From Bacillota bacterium (GTDB lineage Bacteria; Bacillota; Sulfobacillia; JAJZYS01; JAJYTV01), in NCBI GenBank assembly GCA_021786135.1, contig JAJYNV010000444.1:1-14124 (forward strand): DNA of 14,124 nucleotides, written 5' to 3'. A program made the translations under genes and the position numbers. A model generated the notes under the pieces. It searched no databases. It was not told where the DNA came from and was given only the letters and a program-made list of their open reading frames with translations. Shown in pieces: positions 6,313 through 12,571 of the stretch (position 1 is its first letter; every line of letters begins with the position of its first letter).

Positions 6313-6608
6313 ATGCGCATAAAAAGAGCTCGGATAGGAAGTTTGGTGCTACCAGCGGGGCATGATCTTTACCCCACCTACCTCCACTTAAGAGGCGCTT
6401 CCAAAACCGCTGGCAGGACGGCGCTGCTTAGGTGACCCAGCCATTGGGTGGAGAGTGATGAACTCTCACTTTGGACAGCTCTGCCGTTGTAGCCATGGGC
6501 TTGGTGACGATGGCACGTCACCACGGCGAGCTGAACAAGCCTTCCCTCGCGCCACTCGATCCGAGCACGTTCAATATATCAGGTCACGATCAGCAAATCC
6601 ACTCGTCA
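6313..6608. other. Gene-free stretch with small stem-loops
   Basis: I see no credible gene here. GAGAGT-GATGA-ACTCTC (6451-6467) is a 6-bp stem with a 5-nt loop, placed about 140 nt after the stop of the gene ending at 6609 and lacking a T-run. A further ACCCA/TGGGT hairpin lies just before it. CCAGCGG near 6351 and CCGCTGG near 6408 form a distant inverted pair. Their role is unclear. Confidence 0.3.
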
Positions 6609-7337
6609 CTATTGGCCTGTACGCTTAACCGTTTCGTCATCAGACCACTCGTCGACCAACGCAGCCAGCTTCTGATACCAGACCTCGGGATGGCTTTGCC
6701 AGACCAGGGCCTCGAAGATTCGCACAAGGGATGCAGCTCGTCCCTCCGCTGCAAGACGCTCCTGAACGGCCCTGAGCCCGTCGATGTTACGGCGGCCTTC
6801 GCGGCGCACGTGGCCGATGAACTCCGCCGCCGCCACCGGATCGTGGTCCACGTTGGCGGGCGCGCCGAGCTGGTCAAGCACCAGGCGGTCGCATACGGGG
6901 ACGAGAGCCGGCCGTTTCATGTGGAGGACCTTGGTCACAACGGACAGCCGGCGCCCCGGCGCGATCATCGCCGCCAAGGCGTCCACGATCCTTGCCTCCA
7001 CGTGTAGGGAGGCCCAGTCGCCATCGGTCAGCTCGAACAATGACCACGATGGGTGGACCTCCGTGAGCCACCCTGGCCGGTCGAGCGCGATGAGATCCTG
7101 CCAACGGTACAGAGGAGTGCGAGCCGCCATGGTGGCGTTGATTGCGGAGATGTCTGAGGTCTCGATGCGGTCGGGCTTGGACGATCGAATTAGGGTGTCG
7201 TAGGCCTTCGGGCCGTGGGCACTCGGGTCAAGGCGGAAGAAGACCTGCGCCATCTCGACGGCATGCCGGATGCGCAGCACGTCGCCGTCGAGGCGGGCGA
7301 TCTCGAGGACGACCTCAGGCGGGCGCGTCATTTTCAA
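6609..7337 (-). CDS. DUF6308-like protein, function unknown
   Basis: This 242-aa soluble protein has a central segment TKVLHMKRPALVPVCDRLV (about 135-153). That segment resembles the 'K-L-L-x-x-KRPxLIPVxDxxV' signature I associate with DUF6308 proteins, which are mostly annotated in Actinobacteria and have no assigned role. The rest is helical, with no catalytic motif I can name. The start is a TTG at 7337, because GGAGG lies 7 nt before it; the ATG two codons later is too far away, and a 263-aa reading from 7400 has no ribosome site. It is 102 nt downstream of the membrane-protein gene and is probably in the same leftward unit. As accessory cargo it might serve defence or host interaction, but nothing in the sequence shows this. 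Confidence 0.75.
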   Translation of the reverse strand: MKMTRPPEVVLEIARLDGDVLRIRHAVEMAQVFFRLDPSAHGPKAYDTLIRSSKPDRIETSDISAINATMAARTPLYRWQDLIALDRPGWLTEVHPSWSLFELTDGDWASLHVEARIVDALAAMIAPGRRLSVVTKVLHMKRPALVPVCDRLVLDQLGAPANVDHDPVAAAEFIGHVRREGRRNIDGLRAVQERLAAEGRAASLVRIFEALVWQSHPEVWYQKLAALVDEWSDDETVKRTGQ

Positions 7338-7439
7338 TGGTGGGCCTCCAAACAGGCGGATCATCATCGGAGCTCTTGCGTTCCCGTGCACGCCGTCCAA
7401 CTGCCCATCGCCTGAAAGCGTTTTGAGCTGCCGCGCAAC

Positions 7440-8012
7440 TCAGATGAGCGACATCGCAACTCCCACCAGAGAAGCTAGTACGATCAGCACAAAAGCGAAA
7501 GTCACCATAGACTGGACCATGCTGATAATGCTTATTGCGACATTCCTGGACGATTGCTGCGAACCTTGCATGGTAGCAATGTTGAGGGTGTGAGCAAGTA
7601 CCTCGTGTGCTTGATTCGTTTCGTTACTGCCATAACTCCACCAGATCCAATACATACGTGCGAACAGCAGCGTGGCAAAAAGATAGATACCAATGAATAG
7701 ACCTATGTGTGACGCAAGGAACAGTCTGGCCTTATCATGACGCACCGCGAGAGATGCTTGATGGCATTGGAATGCGTTATACCAGAGCAAGCTGCAATAG
7801 TGGCGCTGGATCGCTATGTCGGCCTGGATTCCTGACTGTGCCACCCCATGCCAGCCGTCGCCGATTACCCAGCCAACAAGGACAATTACCGCAAGATCCA
7901 ACACGCCGAATAGGACCGTCTGAATGACACGGAAGTTTGCTATCTCGATCTCATCTTCGCGCTTTAGCAACTCCCAGAGATCACGAGCATTCACGACTCG
8001 GTATCCTCCCAT
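7440..8012 (-). CDS. Three-helix membrane protein, function unknown
   Basis: This 190-aa integral membrane protein has hydrophobic segments at about 29-52 (TVLFGVLDLAVIVLVGWVI), 96-125 (LFLASHIGLFIGIYLFATLL) and 157-189, ending at the C-terminus. The loops carry several Cys and His residues (HYCSLLWYNAFQCHQ between helices 1 and 2). The start is uncertain. The ATG at 8012 has GGAGG 12 nt upstream, whereas GTG at 7994 has GGGAGG 10 nt upstream. Either start overlaps the end of the 102-aa gene, so the two are translationally coupled. I do not recognise the family. Small membrane proteins beside transfer genes sometimes act in entry exclusion, which is possible here but unproven. Confidence 0.7.
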   Translation of the reverse strand: MGGYRVVNARDLWELLKREDEIEIANFRVIQTVLFGVLDLAVIVLVGWVIGDGWHGVAQSGIQADIAIQRHYCSLLWYNAFQCHQASLAVRHDKARLFLASHIGLFIGIYLFATLLFARMYWIWWSYGSNETNQAHEVLAHTLNIATMQGSQQSSRNVAISIISMVQSMVTFAFVLIVLASLVGVAMSLI

Positions 8013-8289
8013 AGTGCAGGAAGACCTCCGGGGTAGCAACTCGATTGCGCAGCGCCGCCATCGCAGCCCTTTCACGTAACTGCCGTTCGACATAGGTGTG
8101 TTTTGCCCATTCTGCGCCTCGCATGAACAATTCCGTCAAGCCAGCGTCAATCAGTTCGTCAAGTTGCTGCTCGGTCCATCGCCTGCCGGGGTCATCGCGC
8201 GAATCGCCGAAGAGCCACGCGTCGACGACAATCGCTCCTACGGTGACGCCCAATAGTTCCGGCGTGCCGATGTCGTCCCGAACTTTCAC
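7981..8289 (-). CDS. Small soluble protein, 102 aa, unknown
   Basis: The protein has an N-terminal hydrophobic patch (LLGVTVGAIVVDAWLFGD), too short and acid-flanked to be a clear membrane anchor, followed by charged helices (RRWTEQQLDELIDAGLTELF, then YVERQLRERAAMAALRNRV). The GTG start at 8289 has AGGTGAGG 7 nt upstream. Its last codons overlap the start of the membrane-protein gene, so they are likely partners. A long inverted repeat lies immediately upstream in the leader. No family is recognised; a regulator or the soluble member of a two-gene module would fit. Confidence 0.65.
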   Translation of the reverse strand: MKVRDDIGTPELLGVTVGAIVVDAWLFGDSRDDPGRRWTEQQLDELIDAGLTELFMRGAEWAKHTYVERQLRERAAMAALRNRVATPEVFLHYGRIPSRECS

Positions 8290-8303
8290 CTCATCGCCTC
8301 ACC

Positions 8304-8338
8304 TGCACGCATGGTAAGTCTATTACCATCACCGTGCA
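8304..8338. promoter_or_regulatory. Long interrupted palindrome in the leader of the 102-aa gene
   Basis: ATGGTAA (8311-8317) and TTACCAT (8323-8329) form a perfect 7-bp repeat around GTCTA. Outer arms TGCACG (8304-8309) and CGTGCA (8333-8338) extend it, with 1 and 3 unpaired bases. On the minus strand its end abuts the ribosome site AGGTGAGG of the gene starting at 8289. It may be an operator or an RNA stem that governs access to that site. Confidence 0.5.
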
Positions 8339-8351
8339 AGCCAGGAATATA

Positions 8352-8379
8352 CAGGCAAACTCCAAGAGGAGTCTGCCTG
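8352..8379 (-). terminator. Terminator hairpin after the wall-hydrolase-like gene
   Basis: CAGGCAAACTCC (8352-8363) pairs with GGAGTCTGCCTG (8368-8379) around a 4-nt loop. In minus-strand RNA this is a full 12-bp stem with one G-U pair. What follows, TATATTCC, is only weakly T-rich. It starts 20 nt after the stop codon and separates the surface operon from the accessory genes. Confidence 0.6.
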
Positions 8380-8398
8380 CTATGTGTGGACCTTCGAC

Positions 8399-9379
8399 CT
8401 ACGCCGCTGCGGCCACAGCGCCGGTCGCGGCCGTCCCAAGCGCCCCGATGATCGTGGCGATCACGTACGCCGCGCCTGCGCTGAGCCCAACTCCGATCAA
8501 GAACGCCTCCACGTGCGACCGTATCCACGTGAATACCCCGACCACCCCCGGCAGCGCTTGCCGCTGCACCCACTGCGCGAGACCCGCTCCGGGCAGCGGA
8601 ACGGGCTGCACCAGCACCAACAGATCCCTTGCCCCTGCGAGCACCTGAGCCACCGCGCTCTGTCCCGAAGGCGTGTCGTACAAAGCTTGACCGAGTGAGC
8701 CGTACACGCTTGCCACGTTGTGCACCCAGCCCATGTCCGGGTCGTCCGGCGTGCCGTTCACGTAGAAGCCCGAGAGCGCGGAGAAGAACCCGCTCATGCC
8801 CAACTGCGGCCACAGGGCGGGCGACACGGCGTTGATCGCCGCCGCCACGTCTTGTGCCGCTCCCTCGGCGCTCTTCAGCACACCGATGTCCTGGTTGAAC
8901 GGGCTGCCGGGATAGACCCCGTAGTCGAACGGGTTCTGCAGGGCCCACTGGTAGTGACTGAGGCCGTCCTGAAGTAGCAGGTTGCGGTCCAGCATGCCTT
9001 GTTCGGCGTTGAGGATGCCGAGCAAGAACAGCTCGTTGACGTTGAACTGCTTCGCCGCCTGCGCGATCTGCCCCAGCCAGTCGGCGGTGACTGCCGTCCC
9101 CGGGTAGTGCTTCTCGAGCCAGCCCTCCACGTATGCCTGCGGCAACGGCGAGTATTGCGTCCAGATCGGCGCGCTGGCGCGCACGGGCTGGCCTGTGATG
9201 ACCGGCTCGACGCCAGGCGCCTCTGACTCACCGGGGGTGTCGTACCGCGTGAAACTGGCCGGCACGATGGCGAACAGCCACGGCAGCAGGAACAGGATCA
9301 GGGTGGCCGTCAGAATGCGGCGGATGAGCCGCATGTCACTATGAAAAAGGGCTTTAGCCAACGCGGAACGGTCGTCCAT
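8399..9379 (-). CDS. Membrane-anchored lysozyme/glucosaminidase-like protein
   Basis: This 326-aa protein has an N-terminal membrane segment (about 18-42, IRRILTATLILFLLPWLFAI), an extracytoplasmic domain (about 75-235) and a second hydrophobic stretch near the C-terminus (about 293-325). The central domain has an acidic residue, Glu126, in NELFLLGILNAEQGMLDRN. It is followed by NPFDYGVYPGSPF and a closing MGWVHNVASVYGSLGQ segment. This layout recalls the 'ES...NP/NLFGI...Y' pattern of GH73 and lytic-transglycosylase folds. Gram-positive conjugation systems need such an enzyme (VirB1/ConG-like) to open the wall. AGGTG lies 7 nt before the ATG. It is the last gene of the surface operon. The CDS is firm; the enzyme class is inferred. 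Confidence 0.75.
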   Translation of the reverse strand: MDDRSALAKALFHSDMRLIRRILTATLILFLLPWLFAIVPASFTRYDTPGESEAPGVEPVITGQPVRASAPIWTQYSPLPQAYVEGWLEKHYPGTAVTADWLGQIAQAAKQFNVNELFLLGILNAEQGMLDRNLLLQDGLSHYQWALQNPFDYGVYPGSPFNQDIGVLKSAEGAAQDVAAAINAVSPALWPQLGMSGFFSALSGFYVNGTPDDPDMGWVHNVASVYGSLGQALYDTPSGQSAVAQVLAGARDLLVLVQPVPLPGAGLAQWVQRQALPGVVGVFTWIRSHVEAFLIGVGLSAGAAYVIATIIGALGTAATGAVAAAA

Positions 9380-9400
9380 GGGTGCGCACCTACCTTCGCG

Positions 9401-9428
9401 TGCCTGTACTAGGCATCTACTGGTAGAT
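9401..9428. repeat. Two small adjacent palindromes in the intergenic gap
   Basis: TGCCT-GTACT-AGGCA (9401-9415) directly abuts ATCTAC-TG-GTAGAT (9415-9428). They fill most of the 87-bp gap before the wall-hydrolase-like gene, the widest gap in this operon, and could be a processing site or an operator. There is no T-run. Confidence 0.4.
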
Positions 9429-9466
9429 ACGCATCAACGAGCGCGGGGCTGCGGTACGGCGCTCAG

Positions 9467-10099
9467 CTACTGGCGTGCGGCCTGGGGCAGGACGAGGGCA
9501 TGCAACTGAGCCGCCGTCCGCAGATGAAGCACGCGCTGCCACGGCGCTGGGAGAAGGCCACCGACATCGGTCAGGGGCAGCCGGTACACGGGCACAACCC
9601 CTGCCCTAACGGCTCTGGCCACCGGCACGTATTCGGCCACGATGGTGGCGCCGGGCGGGATGTCGTCGTACATGAGAGGCGGCCACTGGGTCAGGTTGGG
9701 ATACAGGTAGACCGCGCCCTGAAGCGTGATGTACAGAACTTGCTCATCACTGGTAGTGCCGCCTGAGGGCTGGTTCTTCATCAGGTATGGGTCCCAGCTC
9801 GCAGGAGGCTGCCACGTCGCGAAGGTGGAGGTCGGCTGCGGAGCGTTGGCAGCCCACGAGCTGAACTCCGGCACGGCGTAGGCGAACCACGCCTTGGCGG
9901 GGATGATGGCCGGCATCGACCAGGTGCTGTGGAGAGGAAGGGCGACTTCTGTAGAGGCGACAGGGGCCCTACGGTGATGACTGGCGGGAGGGGACGTGGC
10001 AGTCTGCGACCCGCATCCCGCTGAAATGAGCACGATGCCGGCCAGTCCCGCCAGCCACCACGCCCGGCCATGTGCCACGCCGATCCCGCCTTTCCGCAT
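9467..10099 (-). CDS. Lipoprotein of the surface operon, 210 aa, unknown
   Basis: The protein begins MRKGGIGVAHGR, then a hydrophobic core WWLAGLAGIVLIS and lipobox SAGC (Cys29), so it should be lipid-anchored outside the cell membrane. The mature part is Pro/Trp-rich (STFATWQPPASWDPYLMKNQ) with beta-like stretches such as QVLYITLQGAVYLYPN. I know no family for it. The ATG at 10099 gives the best signal peptide; a GTG at 10078 with AGGCGG nearby would keep the lipobox and is also possible. A 260-aa reading from 10249 would bury the signal peptide and overlap the gene before it. It lies 41 nt after the second propeller gene and probably forms a surface complex with it. Confidence 0.8.
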   Translation of the reverse strand: MRKGGIGVAHGRAWWLAGLAGIVLISAGCGSQTATSPPASHHRRAPVASTEVALPLHSTWSMPAIIPAKAWFAYAVPEFSSWAANAPQPTSTFATWQPPASWDPYLMKNQPSGGTTSDEQVLYITLQGAVYLYPNLTQWPPLMYDDIPPGATIVAEYVPVARAVRAGVVPVYRLPLTDVGGLLPAPWQRVLHLRTAAQLHALVLPQAARQ

Positions 10100-10140
10100 C
10101 CGTATAAGTCGTCCTTTAGTAGCCCGGACCGTCCTGTGCG

Positions 10141-11382
10141 TCAGTGTCTGGCCGCTGGCCAGCGGTGTATCCACGTCCGGCCGCCGTCTGTCGTCTCGTC
10201 TATCCAAAGCGTTCTCTGCGCGCCGCGAGCGTTGTATTGGGTCGCCCAAATGACACCTGTGCGGACGTTGAGGAACGTCATCGAGAGTCCGACCAGGGGC
10301 CCCGCAAGTTGGGATTTCAGGACCCGCGACAGGTTAGCCATCAGATGCCAGGTGACGCCGCCGTCGTCCGTCCGCCACAGAGATGCGGGCACGTTCCGAT
10401 TCGGATGCTGGGGATCGTACTCTCCTAGTCGCAGTGCCAGAGCAACGTGGGCAGAAAGGAGCGAGACATTTACGCCGCCGGTCAGCAGGGCACCAGGTTG
10501 CCACGACTGCCCACGATCCAAGCTACGCAGCAACACGACGCAGGTTTGGCCTGAAGCGCCTTGGTACGCTATGGGCACAGTGAGCAGGTCACCGTCGCTC
10601 CTTGGGGCGGCCAGGACACTCTCGAAGGTCGCTCCGGTGGGGATGGTGGGCAGCGCCACCAAACGCCAGTTCGCGCCGCCATCCGTCGTCGCGTAGAGCG
10701 ACCGCGGTCCGGTCGAGATCCAGCCGCCCACGAGCCAGCCGTTCTCGGGTGACGTGAACTCGATCTGTCCCGCCACGGGCAGTGTCTGGGCCGGCGATGC
10801 CTCAGGTGGGACGTTCATAATGGGAGTCCGCGACACGGGCCGCCAGGTGACACCGCCATTCGTGGTGCGGTACAAGACGCCCGGCGACGAGCCCATGCCG
10901 TGCGGAGCTTGCAGCACGAGCCAACCGTCGTAGGCGTTCAGGAAGTCCGCGCTGCTGGCCAGCGGTAACCCCTGCGTGCCATGTGGCTCGGGCAACATCG
11001 CCCAGGTTCGGCCCCCGTCGGTCGTCTTGAAGAGGCGCACAGCCGCGCGAGGAGCCGCCGCGACTGCGGTGGTTGAGCTGGCCGCAATCCAGGCTACCCG
11101 GGAGCTGAGAGGATCCAGCACCAGACTAACAGGCGAACCCGGCAGTCCCGGCAGCGACACCCGCCGCCATGCGCGGCCGGCATCCTGCGAGCGCCATAGC
11201 GAGTTTGTGGAGGAGACGCCCCAGACTACGTCCTTGTCCACGATCTGCATGGAGGCGAAGGCGGGCACGTCGATAGGACGAAATGTCATCGTCGCGTTGT
11301 ACGCCGCCGGTGTGGTACATGCGGCGAGCGCAACGGTGGCCACGCAGGAAGCCACGAGCGCGAACACGTGCCGAGACTTCAA
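10141..11382 (-). CDS. YCF48/Asp-box beta-propeller lipoprotein (second of pair)
   Basis: This protein of about 413 aa has a lipoprotein signal ending in ALAAC (Cys22 from the chosen start). The mature part holds seven Asp-box (BNR) turns: SQDAGRAW, TTDGGRTW, TTNGGVTW, TTDGGANW, SLDRGQSW, TDDGGVTW and TTDGGRTW, spaced 40-60 residues apart. Seven blades match a full YCF48-type propeller, a fold used in cyanobacteria for photosystem assembly and elsewhere for protein binding. Sialidase active-site Arg residues are not evident, so a scaffold or receptor role is more likely. The chosen start is TTG at 11382, with GAGGTGA 5 nt upstream; the in-frame GTG at 11391 has a poorer site. It begins 18 nt after the stop of the related upstream gene. 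Confidence 0.85.
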   Translation of the reverse strand: MKSRHVFALVASCVATVALAACTTPAAYNATMTFRPIDVPAFASMQIVDKDVVWGVSSTNSLWRSQDAGRAWRRVSLPGLPGSPVSLVLDPLSSRVAWIAASSTTAVAAAPRAAVRLFKTTDGGRTWAMLPEPHGTQGLPLASSADFLNAYDGWLVLQAPHGMGSSPGVLYRTTNGGVTWRPVSRTPIMNVPPEASPAQTLPVAGQIEFTSPENGWLVGGWISTGPRSLYATTDGGANWRLVALPTIPTGATFESVLAAPRSDGDLLTVPIAYQGASGQTCVVLLRSLDRGQSWQPGALLTGGVNVSLLSAHVALALRLGEYDPQHPNRNVPASLWRTDDGGVTWHLMANLSRVLKSQLAGPLVGLSMTFLNVRTGVIWATQYNARGAQRTLWIDETTDGGRTWIHRWPAARH

Positions 11383-11400
11383 TGTCGTCACCTCGTCGGC

Positions 11401-12513
11401 TCAGAGACTCGCCCAGTGCCGTCCACCGTCGTGCGTAGAGATCACCCACAGCCGGCCGTCGTGCTGAACCAACGCCCATCCACGCTGCACTGTCAAGAAG
11501 TCGAGCGCAGTCACCGCGAAGCCTTGCGGTAACGCGGTAGCCATCCAGTGTTTGCCGCCATCCACGGACCGCCAGAGCCCATTCGCGCCAGCCGCCCAGA
11601 AATGCTCTGCATCCGTGAACGCGTACACGTTTCGGGGCAACCGAACAGGAACCGACCAGTGCGCACCCCCGTCGCGGGTTGTGGTGAGCCAGGTCATCGG
11701 CGGCATCGTCCCAGTCACGATGGGCAACACGCCCTCGTCGGAGGAAAAGAAGGTAGGGGGAAGTGCTGTGAGCACGTACTTCCGCAGGAGGCTTCGATCA
11801 ACTGGTACCCGACCGACCGGGACACCCTTACCCGTTCTCGCCAAGGTCACGACACCTGGCACCGGCGGGCTCATGCCGACCCACCCCGAGTCCAACGCGG
11901 GCGTTGAAAAAGAGACTCCGGTCATGGGAGTGCCGCCAACCTTCTCAACCCGCTGCCACGTGGCGCCCGTATCGACCGAGCAGTAGAGCTGTGCGGAGTC
12001 GTGCCCCATGGCTCCCATGACATCGCCGAGCACATACCACACCGTCGGGGTAGCGAAGCTGACAAAGTCCGCCCCGGTCGTCTGACCCGGCAGATGCACG
12101 CTGCGCCACGGGCCACCCGCGCCAGCGGGGGCCACATACACGACTCCGGTAAGCCCAACGAGGGCGACGTGCGACGGCCCCATCCGCCGAAGCGCCACCG
12201 GTGCGGCTGTGGTCAGAGGCGTCTGGAAGACCCGCGACCAAGACCGGCCGCCGTCACCCGTGCGAAATACGTCCACGGGCCCGGTGTCCGAGCCCGGATG
12301 GTGCTCAACGGCAAGGGCGAACCCGATCTCGGGCGGGGCGAACAGGAGCTGGATGGCGGGAAAACCGAGAGCTGGTCCCCTGATTGTGAGCGCTGGCGGC
12401 ACGAGGGGACCGACTGGGAGTTGGCCGCAGCCTCCTGCCGCGAGCACAAGAAGTACGCTCAGGCCCGCCAAACGCCACGCTCTTCGACCGTTCCTACCAA
12501 GCACCAGGGCCAC
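11401..12513 (-). CDS. YCF48/Asp-box beta-propeller lipoprotein (first of pair)
   Basis: This 370-aa relative of its downstream neighbour starts VALVLGRNGRRAWRLAGLSV and continues to a lipobox (AAGGC, Cys29). Asp-box turns are visible at about 85-92 (TGDGGRSW), 179-186 (SVDTGATW), 279-286 (TRDGGAHW), 316-323 (SVDGGKHW) and 360-367 (THDGGRHW). Two further blades seem degenerate. The start is GTG at 12513, preceded by GGAG; GTG at 12504 is also possible. A 414-aa reading from 12645 would overlap the end of the VirB6-like gene and push the signal peptide inside. The pair probably arose by duplication, but the sequences are now quite different. They may cap or dock the transfer apparatus at the surface. 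Confidence 0.85.
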   Translation of the reverse strand: MALVLGRNGRRAWRLAGLSVLLVLAAGGCGQLPVGPLVPPALTIRGPALGFPAIQLLFAPPEIGFALAVEHHPGSDTGPVDVFRTGDGGRSWSRVFQTPLTTAAPVALRRMGPSHVALVGLTGVVYVAPAGAGGPWRSVHLPGQTTGADFVSFATPTVWYVLGDVMGAMGHDSAQLYCSVDTGATWQRVEKVGGTPMTGVSFSTPALDSGWVGMSPPVPGVVTLARTGKGVPVGRVPVDRSLLRKYVLTALPPTFFSSDEGVLPIVTGTMPPMTWLTTTRDGGAHWSVPVRLPRNVYAFTDAEHFWAAGANGLWRSVDGGKHWMATALPQGFAVTALDFLTVQRGWALVQHDGRLWVISTHDGGRHWASL

Positions 12514-12571
12514 CGCCTCTCCGCACCCGGTGGCCCCAGTATATCCCACGGCGAGCGGCCAGCGGCGACGG

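Noticed and set aside
6471..7007. 178-aa plus-strand frame opposite the DUF6308-like gene
   Set aside because: The minus frame carries the recognisable KRPALVPV segment and a good ribosome site. The plus frame is a GC-driven shadow.
8286..8948. 220-aa Arg/Gly-rich minus frame
   Set aside because: It is a frame shadow of the wall-hydrolase-like gene, with very biased composition and no domain.
10141..12513. Asp-box proteins as sialidases
   Set aside because: The Asp-box turns are present, but no sialidase Arg triad or catalytic Tyr/Glu arrangement could be seen. YCF48-type propellers explain the pattern better.
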